This document shows, in pieces, positions 54,347-63,466 of a stretch of DNA of 64,000 nucleotides. Under the pieces are notes generated by a model. It ran no database searches. It was not told the origin of the DNA and was given only the letters and a program-made list of their open reading frames with translations. Where the stretch lies: the NCBI RefSeq assembly GCF_963677725.1, contig NZ_OY782507.1, positions 4,234,171-4,298,170 on the forward strand. Reading direction: 5' to 3'. Every line of letters begins with the position of its first letter. Position 1 is the stretch's first letter. This stretch comes from an uncultured Cohaesibacter sp. (GTDB taxonomy: Bacteria > Pseudomonadota > Alphaproteobacteria > Rhizobiales > Cohaesibacteraceae). The position numbers and the translations under genes are program-made.

Positions 54347-54378
54347 AAAGGCTGCTTGCCTCAGGGGAGCAGCCTTTC
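54347..54378 (+). terminator. Terminator after DUF2336 gene
   Basis: The stem AAAGGCTGCT / AGCAGCCTTT with a loop of about 11 bases is followed by CTGATT; the minus side carries TTTTTCTTTT, so it can also serve the convergent Hpt gene. Confidence 0.75.
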
Positions 54379-54406
54379 TGATTCTGAAACCGGGATTGCG
54401 TGGCGC

Positions 54407-54907
54407 TTAGTCGTCCAGCTTGTCAGGGGCGACTTCGGCAATCCAGTCGTGGGTAATGTTGGCCAGTTCTTGTGCCAGAGCCTTGCCCACCGCATTGTCC
54501 TCTGCGCGCGCATTTTCCTTGACCACCGCCTTGATGGCCTGCACATGCTTGCGCAGCATATCCTTGGGCAACTGATCCCGGTCTTCGATTTTGTCGATCA
54601 ACTCACACATTGAGCCTGCAATGGTGCCAGCGATCGGAAAGCCCATCGTGTGGGCCTGGCCTTTTAAATCGTGGCCTGAGCGGAAGAGGGTGGTCAAACG
54701 GTCTTCTGAAAAGCCATTATCCTCAATTTCCTGCCAGGCAGCTTGAAGCTTGTCGACTTCATCCTGCATCCATGTGCCGAAATTCACCGACAGGCGCTGC
54801 AGGGCCTGCTCTGCCTTGGCGACAGGGTCATAGTCGCTGGAATTCGGCAAAATCTTGATCTTTCTGCGTAGATCGACTTTGGGCTTGATGATCTCATAGT
54901 CCGCCAT
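54407..54907 (-). CDS. Hpt domain histidine phosphotransfer protein
   Basis: A 166-residue helical protein with an Hpt domain over about residues 35-130. The phosphoacceptor is His79 in FRSGHDLKGQAHTMGFP, matching the AHxLKGxAxxxG pattern. It has no kinase or receiver domain. ATG 54907 (MADYEIIKPKVDLRRKIK) begins the conserved part. It lies 83 bases after the response regulator on the same strand, so both probably share one phosphorelay. Confidence 0.9.
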   Translation of the reverse strand: MADYEIIKPKVDLRRKIKILPNSSDYDPVAKAEQALQRLSVNFGTWMQDEVDKLQAAWQEIEDNGFSEDRLTTLFRSGHDLKGQAHTMGFPIAGTIAGSMCELIDKIEDRDQLPKDMLRKHVQAIKAVVKENARAEDNAVGKALAQELANITHDWIAEVAPDKLDD

Positions 54908-54990
54908 CAGGTCTGTCCTCTGCTTGCCCCTGTTGTGATCGTTTGTCATGTAGGGCTTGCTCATTTTTAGCGCTGCGAGTGCGCGGCATG

Positions 54991-55494
54991 TCATGCCGCA
55001 TTTGCGTCGCTTTTCCGTCTTTCGTTGCCCTTATAGAGCGGGTTGGCAAATCGCCGGCGGTCTGGTCCATAGAAACCTGCGGCTTTGATGAAAGGGCGAT
55101 TATTGACCAGACACGAGGCCACGCGAACATAAAGAGCGTTGGCCGAAATCGGTTTGCACAAAAATTCTGTTACGCCCGCATCGCGGGCTTCTGTAACGCG
55201 CTTCTTTTCGGAGTGTCCCGTCAACATGATAATCGGCACGGTGGAATTGGAGGACGATACCGGATTGCGCATCATCCGTGTCAGCTCGATGCCTGAAAAT
55301 ATAGGCATGAACCAATCCGTGATTACGATGTCGGGCTGGTTGGTCTGAAACAATTCCAAACCAGTCGCTCCATCTTCTGCTTCGGTTACTTCACGTGCTC
55401 CGAAGCCATGGATCAAGGTTCTGACGACGCGCCGCATGTGGGTGTTGTCGTCAATGATCAGGAATCGAAGCAGTGACAGATCTACATTGATCAT
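54991..55494 (-). CDS. Single-domain response regulator
   Basis: A 167-residue CheY-like receiver. Phosphoacceptor Asp60 is in IVITDWFMPIFSGIEL, the acidic pair Asp15-Asp16 in FLIIDDNTHMRR, Thr92 in IMLTGHSEK and Lys114 in FLCKPISANALYV. A basic tail of about 35 residues (GPDRRRFANPLYKGNERRKS) follows instead of an output domain. It lies upstream of the Hpt gene. The output is presumably protein-protein contact; the sensor kinase is not in the window. Confidence 0.93.
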   Translation of the reverse strand: MINVDLSLLRFLIIDDNTHMRRVVRTLIHGFGAREVTEAEDGATGLELFQTNQPDIVITDWFMPIFSGIELTRMMRNPVSSSNSTVPIIMLTGHSEKKRVTEARDAGVTEFLCKPISANALYVRVASCLVNNRPFIKAAGFYGPDRRRFANPLYKGNERRKSDANAA

Positions 55495-55646
55495 AGTCTT
55501 ACTGATGGTTGTTGAACAGCTCTGAATTTATGGTACGCCGACCTTTACTCAAGGCAAGCGCGCAGTATCAGCGGAGTTTAACCTAGTGTCTATTAAGGAA
55601 GCCTTAGGTTGAGCTGCCTTTCAACGCGGTGTCGGTCGCAGTCACT

Positions 55647-56420
55647 TCAGTAGCGGAATTGTTCTGCCAGAATGCGCTCTGCCCACCCTTGCTCGGGATC
55701 GAGCATGATGATGCAGGTGTTGGAAGCGTCTTCGCGGATGTTTACTTCGACGACGGAGCGAAACTCCACATGATCTGCAACGGCGCTGAGGGGGCGTTTG
55801 GCAGGCTCGCGGACAACGATTTTCACTTCAGCCGAATTGGGTAACAGAGCACCGCGCCAGTGGCGGGGGCGGAACGGGCTGATTGGGGTGAGGGCCAGCA
55901 AAGGCGAATCGATGGGCAAAATCGGGCCATGAGCTGACAGATTATAGGCTGTGCTGCCGGTTGGCGTGGCGATCAGAATTCCATCGCAAATCAATTCCTC
56001 CATCCGCACCTTGCCATCGATTTGAATTTCGAGCTTGGCGGCCTGAGCGGTCTGGCGGAAGACGGAAATCTCGTTGATGGCGAGGCCTTCGTGCGCCTTG
56101 CCGTAGGAATCCATTGCCGTCATGGCCAATGGGTGGACCTCATTGGGCTCGGCCTTCTGGAGGTGGTTCAGCAGGTCATCTTCGCGGAATTCATTCATCA
56201 GGAAGCCGACGGAGCCGAAATTCATTCCATAGATGGGAATGCCGGAATTCATATGGCGATGAAGGGTTTGCAGCATCAATCCATCCCCCCCAAGTGCCAC
56301 GATCACATCTGCGTCGCTGGGGGGCACCGAGCCATACCGATGGGCCAGTCGCATGCGCGCCCGTTCGGCTTCTTCCGTTGGGATGGAGAGAAAGGCGATC
56401 TTTTCAAAGGGCCGTGACAT
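55647..56420 (-). CDS. nadK: NAD kinase
   Basis: NadK phosphorylates NAD to NADP. The 257-residue protein has the GGDG motif in [19 protein letters not shown], the NE/D motif in [13 protein letters not shown] and the glycine-rich [33 protein letters not shown] near the C-terminus completes the family pattern. ATG 56420 starts [20 protein letters not shown]. Divergent from cutA. Confidence 0.96.
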   Translation of the reverse strand: MSRPFEKIAFLSIPTEEAERARMRLAHRYGSVPPSDADVIVALGGDGLMLQTLHRHMNSGIPIYGMNFGSVGFLMNEFREDDLLNHLQKAEPNEVHPLAMTAMDSYGKAHEGLAINEISVFRQTAQAAKLEIQIDGKVRMEELICDGILIATPTGSTAYNLSAHGPILPIDSPLLALTPISPFRPRHWRGALLPNSAEVKIVVREPAKRPLSAVADHVEFRSVVEVNIREDASNTCIIMLDPEQGWAERILAEQFRY

Positions 56421-56510
56421 TGGATTGGTCCGTTTTTAAACTGCCGGGTTGGTAGGCTCCGCTCTGTGGAGTAGCATGGTTACAGGCAATTTCCAATCAG
56501 GAGGCGTGGA

Positions 56511-56843
56511 ATGGGGGAGAAAAACAGCGATGTCGTGGTGATTTATGGCACTTGCCCATCGATGGACGTCGCCAAGGAGCTGGCGAGGGCGATGCTGGAA
56601 GCGCGTCTTGTGGCCTGCGTCAATTTGCTTCCGGGTATGGTCTCGCTCTATCGCTGGGGTGGAGAGATGGAGGAGGCGAGCGAGATTCTGCTGCTGGCCA
56701 AAACGCAAAATGCCTGTCTGGAACCGCTCAAAGCCTTGTTTCTTGAGCTGCATCCCTATGAAGAACCTGCCTTGGTGGTGCTACCGGTCACTGACGGGTT
56801 GGATGGGTTTCTTGGCTGGGTGACCGGTGAAACCCGCCCATAG
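56511..56843 (+). CDS. cutA: CutA family divalent cation tolerance protein
   Basis: A 110-residue trimeric CutA protein. TCPSMDVAKELARAMLEARL, VACVNLLPGMVSLYRWGGEM and LHPYEEPALVVLPVTDG match the family. CutA was linked to copper tolerance, but its true role is unclear. AGGAGGCG precedes ATG 56511. It is transcribed away from nadK. Confidence 0.94.
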   Translation: MGEKNSDVVVIYGTCPSMDVAKELARAMLEARLVACVNLLPGMVSLYRWGGEMEEASEILLLAKTQNACLEPLKALFLELHPYEEPALVVLPVTDGLDGFLGWVTGETRP

Positions 56844-56910
56844 ATGCAAAGGACTTTGGCAGCGCTTCTGACGGGCTTCGGGAAAGTGCTGAACAGGGAC
56901 CCTTTGACAC

Positions 56911-56928
56911 TTTGCAGGCGCGTGCAAA
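56911..56928. promoter_or_regulatory. Inverted repeat upstream of aldehyde dehydrogenase
   Basis: TTTGCA-N6-TGCAAA forms an inverted repeat whose centre contains GCGCGTGCAA, the same ten bases that occur twice upstream of the gene at 1531. It lies about 65 bases before the dehydrogenase start and could be an operator. Confidence 0.35.
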
Positions 56929-56991
56929 TATGTTTATATCGACGTCAGGTATATTGTATCCAAAAAATCAGATGAAAATGCAGAGGGCGCG

Positions 56992-58434
56992 ATGACGGAT
57001 AAAGTGTTCGAAAATCTAATTGGAGGACGCTGGGTTGGCGGCGCTGATTTCAACGAAAATCGGAATCCGTCCAATCTTGCAGATGTGATTGGTCTTTATG
57101 CACGGGCCGGAGAGGCCGAGGTCGACATGGCGGTTGCTGCTGCCAGACAGGCGCTGCCGGGCTGGGCCATGGCATCTCCACAGGTTCGGGCTGATCTGCT
57201 CGAGCAGGTTGGCGCAACCATTCTGGCGCGCAAGGAAGAGCTTGGTGCACTGTTGTCACGCGAAGAAGGCAAAACGCTGGCTGAGGGCATTGGCGAAACG
57301 GTGCGCGCAGCTCAGATCTTCAAATTCTTTGCCGGAGAAGCCCTGCGCAATGCTGGCGATTTGCTGGCTTCCGTGCGTCCAGATATCGATGTGGAAGTGA
57401 CCCGTGAACCGGTTGGTGTTGTTGGTTTGATCACACCTTGGAACTTCCCTGTTGCCATTCCGGCGTGGAAAATTGCCCCCGCTCTTTGCTATGGCAACAC
57501 GGTCGTGTTGAAGCCTGCGGATCTGACGCCGGGTTGTGCGCATGCCTTGGTTGAAATCCTCGCAGAGGCAGGATGTCCGGCCGGGGTGATCAACCTTGTC
57601 ATGGGGTCCGGCTCTGTGGTTGGCAATGCGATGCTGGCCCATCCGGATATCGATGCCATTTCCTTCACTGGGTCCGTGCCCGTTGGTCGCTCGATTGCCG
57701 TTGAGGCAGCGCGCGGGCTCAAAAAAGTTCAGCTGGAAATGGGTGGCAAAAACCCGATGGTGGTGATGAATGATGCCGATCTCGATATCGCGGTTGGCTC
57801 TTGTCTCAACAGTGCCTTCTTCTCGACCGGTCAGCGCTGCACCGCGTCGTCTCGGTTGATCGTGCAGGCGGGCATTCATGATGCGTTTGTCGACAAGTTG
57901 CAGGCGGCCATGTCGGCGCTCGTGGTGGGCGATGCTCTTGACCCGACGACCCAGATTGGACCGGTTGCGTCATCGTCTCAGCTCAACAGTAATCTTGATT
58001 ATGTCTCTGTTGCAGCCAGCGAAGGGGCCGAGGTGATTGGCGGTGAGCAGGTCAATGGCAAGACGGAAGGTTATTATCAGCGTCCGGCCTTGTTCGTGAA
58101 TGCCACCAACCAGATGCGCGTCAGCCGTGAGGAAATCTTTGGTCCATGCGCCAGTGTCATCAAGTTTGACGATTTCGACGAGGGGCTGGCGCTGGCCAAT
58201 GACACCGAGTTCGGACTGTCATCGGGCATTTGCACCCAAAATCTGAAAATGGCACGCGACTTCAAGCGTTTGTCACAGGCGGGCATGGTGATGGTCAATC
58301 TGCCAACTGCCGGCGTTGATTATCACGTTCCGTTCGGTGGCCGCAAAGGCTCGTCCTATGGTTCGCGGGAGCAGGGGCGTTATGCCGCTGAATTCTACAC
58401 AACGGTCAAAACCGCCTACAATTTTGCAGGCTGA
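56992..58434 (+). CDS. Aldehyde dehydrogenase, ketoglutarate-semialdehyde type
   Basis: A 480-residue NAD(P)-dependent aldehyde dehydrogenase. The catalytic Cys283 is in FFSTGQRCTASSRLIV and Glu249 in VQLEMGGKNPMVV; cofactor binding is seen in ITPWNFPVAIPAWKIAPALC. The overall pattern is closest to 2-oxoglutarate semialdehyde dehydrogenase, which ends hydroxyproline, arabinose and glucarate breakdown, but related succinate-semialdehyde enzymes cannot be ruled out. ATG 56992 follows AGAGGG. A strong terminator separates it from the aminopeptidase gene. Confidence 0.9.
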   Translation: MTDKVFENLIGGRWVGGADFNENRNPSNLADVIGLYARAGEAEVDMAVAAARQALPGWAMASPQVRADLLEQVGATILARKEELGALLSREEGKTLAEGIGETVRAAQIFKFFAGEALRNAGDLLASVRPDIDVEVTREPVGVVGLITPWNFPVAIPAWKIAPALCYGNTVVLKPADLTPGCAHALVEILAEAGCPAGVINLVMGSGSVVGNAMLAHPDIDAISFTGSVPVGRSIAVEAARGLKKVQLEMGGKNPMVVMNDADLDIAVGSCLNSAFFSTGQRCTASSRLIVQAGIHDAFVDKLQAAMSALVVGDALDPTTQIGPVASSSQLNSNLDYVSVAASEGAEVIGGEQVNGKTEGYYQRPALFVNATNQMRVSREEIFGPCASVIKFDDFDEGLALANDTEFGLSSGICTQNLKMARDFKRLSQAGMVMVNLPTAGVDYHVPFGGRKGSSYGSREQGRYAAEFYTTVKTAYNFAG

Positions 58435-58444
58435 TCCTTTAAGT

Positions 58445-58499
58445 CCCCCATTCAGGCGGGTGCCCTTGCTGGCATTCTGTCTGGGTGGGGGATTTTTTC
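58445..58499 (+). terminator. Terminator after aldehyde dehydrogenase gene
   Basis: CCCCCATTCAG pairs with CTGGGTGGGGG (with G-T pairs) across a 25-base loop and is followed by ATTTTTTCTTTT. Confidence 0.8.
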
Positions 58500-58523
58500 T
58501 TTTGATTCGGGAGATATCACGTC

Positions 58524-60335
58524 ATGCAAAACGCAATCGGTGATGAGGCTGGAGTTGCTGAGCGGCTGGCCGGACTACGGCAAGTGATGCAGGCGCGTCA
58601 GCTAGACGCCTATATCGTGCCGCGTTTCGACGCCCATCAGGGGGAATATTGCGCCCCGCATGATGAACGCCTGGCTTGGCTGACCGGTTTTACCGGGTCG
58701 GCCGGTCTGGCTTTGGTGACTGCGGATCAGGCCTTGCTATTTGTTGATGGCCGCTACAGCGTGCAGGTGCGTGAGCAAACCTCAGCCGAGCTGTTTGGCT
58801 ATGAGCATTTGATTGATGCGCCGCTTGAACAATGGCTCGCCAAACATGCCGCCAAGGGGTGGGCTATTGGCTATGATGCGATGTTGTTGCCGCCCAGTTG
58901 GGTGGAGCGGTTCAGTGCCGGGGCCGAGGCGGCAGGCGCTGCGCTTGCCATCTGCGATGATAATCTTGTCGATTTGATCTGGCGCGATCAACCGGCCAAG
59001 CCAAATGCGGCCATCGCTCGCCTGTCTGAGCAGCTTGCCGGGGAATCCTCGTCTGACAAACGCGCCAGACTTGGCCGTATTCTCGCCGACAAGGGTATGG
59101 ACTGGCTGGTGGAGACCCAGCCAGACGGCATTGCCTGGCTGCTGAATGTGCGGGGCGGCGATGTGGCTTATAATCCCGTGCCCCATTCTTTCGCGATTGT
59201 CGGGTCGGACGGCGCCGTAGTTTGGTTTGTCGATCAGCAGAAATTCCCTCAAGGGATTGAAGGGCAGGGCTTTGATGGCATTCAGTTTGCGCCGCCAGAG
59301 GCGTTTCTGACCAAGCTTGAAGAACAGGTTTCTGCGGGTCAGAAGGTGCTGATTGACCCCGATTTTGCGCCCTATGCAGCGGTGCGGGCGGTGGAAGCTG
59401 GCGGAGGCCTCGTTCAGTTTGAGCGCGGGCCAGTGGCAATTGCCAAGGCAGTGAAGAACGAAATCGAACTGGCGGGCATGGCGCAAGCCTGCAAGAAGGA
59501 TTCTGTCGCCTGGATCCATACCCTTGCATGGCTTGCCGACTCGGTGGTGGCACGCGCCAAGGCGGGGGATCCGATCACCGAGCTGGATGTGGTCGATTAT
59601 ATTCTTGCCGAGCGGCAGAAGCTGGATGGCTTTCGTGAGCCGAGCTTTCGCACCATTGCTGCCTCGGATTCAAATGGGGCGATGTGTCATTACAGCGTTG
59701 ACGAGGCCAGCAACAAGCCTTTGCTAGAAAGCTCGATCTTTCTGCTTGATAGTGGTGGGCAGTTTGATTGCGGCACCACGGATGCGACCCGCACCACGGC
59801 TTTTGCGCCGGTCAGTGACGCAGTGCGTAAGGCTTACAGTCTGGTGCTCAAGGGGCATATCCGTCTGGCGATGCTGCGCTTCCCTGATGGCACGCGCGGT
59901 CATCACATTGATGCCATTGCCCGTCAGCCTCTCTGGCAATATGGGATGGACTATGACCATGGCACCGGGCATGGTGTCGGGCATGTGCTCTGCGTCCATG
60001 AAGGACCACAGCGCATCGCCAAACCTGTCAGCCCTTTTGACCTTGTGCCGGGGATGATTGTCAGCAACGAGCCGGGCTATTATGAGGCTGGCCATTATGG
60101 CATCCGGATTGAAAATCTTGTTTCAATTGTCAGGTCGGACGATGGCTTCATGGGATTTGAGGATTTGACTCTTGTGCCGATTGCCCGCGAGCTGATTGAC
60201 GGAAATCTGCTTGACGCAGAGGAAGTCAAATGGCTTGACGCTTATCATGCGCGGGTGTGGACGGAGATGGAAGATTTGGTTGACCCATCGTCACGTGAGT
60301 GGCTTCGGAAAAATACTGAGCCTTTCAGCCGCTAA
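58524..60335 (+). CDS. Aminopeptidase P family (M24B) metallopeptidase
   Basis: A 603-residue Xaa-Pro aminopeptidase with two N-terminal creatinase-type domains (about 1-310) and a C-terminal M24 catalytic domain. The five metal ligands are all present: Asp409 in LLDSGGQFD, Asp420 in GTTDATRT, His483 in GTGHGVGH, Glu516 in SNEPGYYE and Glu530 in RIENLVSI. It releases N-terminal residues ahead of proline. The long three-domain form resembles eukaryotic cytosolic APP1. It lies between the dehydrogenase and the dipeptide ABC operon, which suits use of imported Pro peptides. Confidence 0.94.
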   Translation: MQNAIGDEAGVAERLAGLRQVMQARQLDAYIVPRFDAHQGEYCAPHDERLAWLTGFTGSAGLALVTADQALLFVDGRYSVQVREQTSAELFGYEHLIDAPLEQWLAKHAAKGWAIGYDAMLLPPSWVERFSAGAEAAGAALAICDDNLVDLIWRDQPAKPNAAIARLSEQLAGESSSDKRARLGRILADKGMDWLVETQPDGIAWLLNVRGGDVAYNPVPHSFAIVGSDGAVVWFVDQQKFPQGIEGQGFDGIQFAPPEAFLTKLEEQVSAGQKVLIDPDFAPYAAVRAVEAGGGLVQFERGPVAIAKAVKNEIELAGMAQACKKDSVAWIHTLAWLADSVVARAKAGDPITELDVVDYILAERQKLDGFREPSFRTIAASDSNGAMCHYSVDEASNKPLLESSIFLLDSGGQFDCGTTDATRTTAFAPVSDAVRKAYSLVLKGHIRLAMLRFPDGTRGHHIDAIARQPLWQYGMDYDHGTGHGVGHVLCVHEGPQRIAKPVSPFDLVPGMIVSNEPGYYEAGHYGIRIENLVSIVRSDDGFMGFEDLTLVPIARELIDGNLLDAEEVKWLDAYHARVWTEMEDLVDPSSREWLRKNTEPFSR

Positions 60336-60627
60336 GTGCGCGGATTTTTTGCCTCTTTTGCCAAAAAGTACAAAATTTTTCCTGTTGCAAAACTTTTGCA
60401 AAGATTATTTGTCAAATTGGGCAAAAAATTTTGAATAAAAGCGTTGCATTTCTGGTGAGTTTGTAATCGACTTCAGAGTACCGTTTTCGGGTGCCCGAAG
60501 CTTGGCTGCTGCTTGGCTCTTTGGCATCCAATCGAGCGGCTGGCAGAATGTGGTCTTGGCAAAATGAACCCGGAACGCATCGCCAGCAGCAACATCACAA
60601 TGATAATGATTTGAGAGGGATCAAACA

Positions 60628-62217
60628 ATGAAGTTGCTTACCAAAGCTCTGGCTGCGACTGCTCTGGCTGCTGTTATGGCAACCACCGTGCAGGCGAAAA
60701 CCCTGGTTTACTGTTCCGAGGGCAGCCCTGAGGGCTTTACCCCGGCGCTGTATACGTCAGGCACCACCTTCGATGCGTCTTCCAAAAACGTCTTTAACCG
60801 TCTGGTTGAATTCGAACGTGGCGCGACCAACATTGTTCCGGGTCTGGCTGAAAGCTGGGACGTTTCCGAGGATGGACTGGAATATACCTTCCATCTGCGT
60901 AAAGGCGTAAAGTTCCACACGACCAAAGACTTTACCCCATCTCGCGACTTCAATGCTGATGACGTGATTTTCTCCTTCATGCGTCAGAAAGATCCCAACC
61001 ATCCTTACAACAAGGTTTCTGGCGGGACTTACGAATATTTCGGTGGCATGTCCATGGACAGCCTGATCAAGGAGATCGTCAAGGTTGACGATCACACCGT
61101 GAAATTCGTGCTCTCCAAGGTTGAAGCTCCTTTCATCGCCAACATGGCTATGGATTTTGCGTCCATCCAGTCTGCAGAATATGCCGATCAGATCGCCAAA
61201 ACCGGCAACCTTGAAACATTTGATCAGAACCCAGTTGGCACCGGTCCTTTCCAGCTGGTTGCTTATCAGAAAGACGCTGTGATCCGCTACAAAGCCCATC
61301 CTGATTACTGGGCCGGCAAAGCACCGATCGACAATCTGATCTTCTCCATCACGCCAGATGCATCCGTTCGCTATCAGAAAATGAAAGCTGGCGAGTGCCA
61401 TGTCATGCCATATCCTAACCCGGCTGACATCGAAGCGATGAAGTCTGATGACAGCATCAACCTGATGCAGCAGCCTGGTCTGAATGTGGGCTATCTGGCT
61501 TACAACAACCAGAAAGAAAAATTCCAGGACGTTCGTGTTCGCAAGGCACTGAACATGGCCATCAACAAACAGGCCATTCTTGACGCCGTCTTCCAGGGCG
61601 CTGGTGAAGCTGCGAAAAACCCGATCCCGCCAACCATGTGGTCTTACAACGACAAGGTTGTCGATGATCCATATGATCCGGAAGCTGCGAAGAAACTGCT
61701 TAAAGAAGCTGGTGTTTCCGGCATGAAAACCAACATCTGGGCCATGCCTGTCCAGCGTCCATACAACCCGAATGCGCGCCGTATGGCCGAACTCATTCAG
61801 GCTGACTGGAAAGCGATTGGTGTTGATGCGGAAATCGTTTCCTACGAGTGGGGCGAATATCTGAAGCGTTCTTCTGCTGGCGAACATGATACCGTTCTGC
61901 TCGGCTGGACCGGTGACAATGGTGACCCGGACAACTTCATGTATGTTCTGCTTGGCTGCGATGCCGTTGAATCCGGTGCGAACCGTGCAAAATGGTGCAA
62001 CAAAGAATTCAACGATCTGCTGATCAAGGCAAAAGAGACTTCGAACATGGAAGAGCGTACCAAGCTCTATGAAGAAGCTCAGGTTGTCTTCAAACGCGAA
62101 GCGCCTTGGGCAACCATTGCTCACTCTGTTGTCTTCAAGCCGGTCAGCAAGAAAGTGGTCGACTTCAAGATCGATCCATTTGGTGGCCACATCTTCTACG
62201 GTGTGGATATCAAGTAA
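60628..62217 (+). CDS. dppA: Dipeptide-type ABC transporter substrate-binding protein
   Basis: A 529-residue periplasmic binding protein of the DppA/OppA family (SBP_bac_5). The signal peptide is [20 protein letters not shown], ending at [23 protein letters not shown] and [20 protein letters not shown] match DppA, and [20 protein letters not shown] lies near the end. GAGAGGGA precedes ATG 60628. Codon use is strongly biased to CTG, CGT and GTT, a sign of high expression. A hairpin downstream would reduce read-through into the permease genes. It likely binds dipeptides. Confidence 0.95.
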   Translation: MKLLTKALAATALAAVMATTVQAKTLVYCSEGSPEGFTPALYTSGTTFDASSKNVFNRLVEFERGATNIVPGLAESWDVSEDGLEYTFHLRKGVKFHTTKDFTPSRDFNADDVIFSFMRQKDPNHPYNKVSGGTYEYFGGMSMDSLIKEIVKVDDHTVKFVLSKVEAPFIANMAMDFASIQSAEYADQIAKTGNLETFDQNPVGTGPFQLVAYQKDAVIRYKAHPDYWAGKAPIDNLIFSITPDASVRYQKMKAGECHVMPYPNPADIEAMKSDDSINLMQQPGLNVGYLAYNNQKEKFQDVRVRKALNMAINKQAILDAVFQGAGEAAKNPIPPTMWSYNDKVVDDPYDPEAAKKLLKEAGVSGMKTNIWAMPVQRPYNPNARRMAELIQADWKAIGVDAEIVSYEWGEYLKRSSAGEHDTVLLGWTGDNGDPDNFMYVLLGCDAVESGANRAKWCNKEFNDLLIKAKETSNMEERTKLYEEAQVVFKREAPWATIAHSVVFKPVSKKVVDFKIDPFGGHIFYGVDIK

Positions 62218-62233
62218 TCTGATGACAAAGGTG

Positions 62234-62264
62234 AAGGCGGATTTGTCCGCCTTTTCCTTTTTTT
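62234..62264 (+). terminator. Hairpin between dppA and dppB
   Basis: AAGGCGGA pairs with TCCGCCTT around TTTG and is followed by TTCCTTTTTTT. It can act as a partial terminator so that the binding protein is made in excess of the permease. Confidence 0.85.
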
Positions 62265-62443
62265 GTATCGGACCTATGGATTGCGCAGATCGCATCCGCT
62301 AAGGGTGGTCCGAATTTCCCGCCGCTCAAGAATGGATAACCGAAAAGTCGGGTTGCCCGATAAAACAAGAGCGGGTGGCGGGTTGGCTGCTGAAATGACT
62401 GAAAGAGCTACAGGCTCTTTCCGCAAACGGACTGGCATCTTTC

Positions 62444-63451
62444 ATGTTAGGTTTTCTCTTGCGTCGAGTCGGGATGCTGATACCGACTTTTATCGGCGTG
62501 ACACTGGTTTCATTCTTCTTCATCCGGCTATTGCCCGGTGATCCAATCCTGCTATTGGCGGGCGAACGGGGCATCTCGCCTGAGCGCTACGCACAACTGC
62601 AGACCGCTTTCGGATTCGATCAACCGGTGATCATGCAATATTTCGACTATGTAACCGGCCTGTTCCAAGGCGATTTCGGGATGTCGATGTCGACACGACG
62701 CCCGGTTTGGGATGAATTTTTCGCCCTGTTCCCCGCAACATTGGAACTGTCTTTCGTCGCGATCATCATTGCGGTTTCCATCGGCATTCCTGCCGGGGTG
62801 ATTGCTGCGGTGAAGCGTGGCTCCTTCTTTGATCATTCCGTCATGACGACTGCACTGGTGGGCTATTCGATGCCGATCTTCTGGTGGGCGCTGCTGATGA
62901 TCATTCTGTTTTCCGGCATTCTGCAATGGACCCCGGTTTCGGGTCGGATATCGGTGATGTTCTACTTTGAACCGGTCACCGGCTTCATGCTGATTGACTC
63001 GTTGTTGTCTGGCGAAGAGGGGGCGTTTCAGTCCGCAGTATCGCATCTGATCCTGCCATCCTTTGTGCTGGCGACGATCCCGATGGCGGTGATTGCGCGT
63101 CAGACCCGCTCGGCGATGCTGGAAGTGCTGGGCGAAGATTATGTCCGCACCGCACGTGCCAAGGGTTTGACCAAGTTTCGTGTAATCGGCCTGCATGCCT
63201 TGCGAAATGCGCTCATTCCGGTGGTCACGACCATTGGTTTGCAGGTTGGCGTGCTGTTGGCTGGTGCCATTTTGACCGAGACCATTTTCTCCTGGCCGGG
63301 TATCGGCAAGTGGATGGTCGATTCCATTTCCCGCCGCGACTATCAGGTCGTGCAGGGTGGCTTGCTGATGATCGCCGTGCTGGTGATGAGCGTTAACCTG
63401 ATCGTTGATCTGCTGTATGGCCTGATCAACCCGCGCATCAGACATCACTAG
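62444..63451 (+). CDS. dppB: Dipeptide ABC transporter permease DppB
   Basis: A 335-residue permease with six helices. The start MLGFLLRRVGMLIPTFIGVT and PGDPILLLAGERGISPERYA are typical of DppB, as is the EAA loop EDYVRTARAKGLTKFRVIGL. It ends with DLLYGLINPRIRHH. No strong ribosome site is seen at ATG 62444, consistent with lower expression than dppA. dppC follows 15 bases later. Confidence 0.95.
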   Translation: MLGFLLRRVGMLIPTFIGVTLVSFFFIRLLPGDPILLLAGERGISPERYAQLQTAFGFDQPVIMQYFDYVTGLFQGDFGMSMSTRRPVWDEFFALFPATLELSFVAIIIAVSIGIPAGVIAAVKRGSFFDHSVMTTALVGYSMPIFWWALLMIILFSGILQWTPVSGRISVMFYFEPVTGFMLIDSLLSGEEGAFQSAVSHLILPSFVLATIPMAVIARQTRSAMLEVLGEDYVRTARAKGLTKFRVIGLHALRNALIPVVTTIGLQVGVLLAGAILTETIFSWPGIGKWMVDSISRRDYQVVQGGLLMIAVLVMSVNLIVDLLYGLINPRIRHH

Positions 63452-63466
63452 GTGGGAGTGTGAGAT

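Noticed and set aside
60757..62295. Open frame of 512 codons opposite dppA
   Set aside because: A shadow of a highly biased gene. The real dppA has signal peptide, ribosome site and clear homology.
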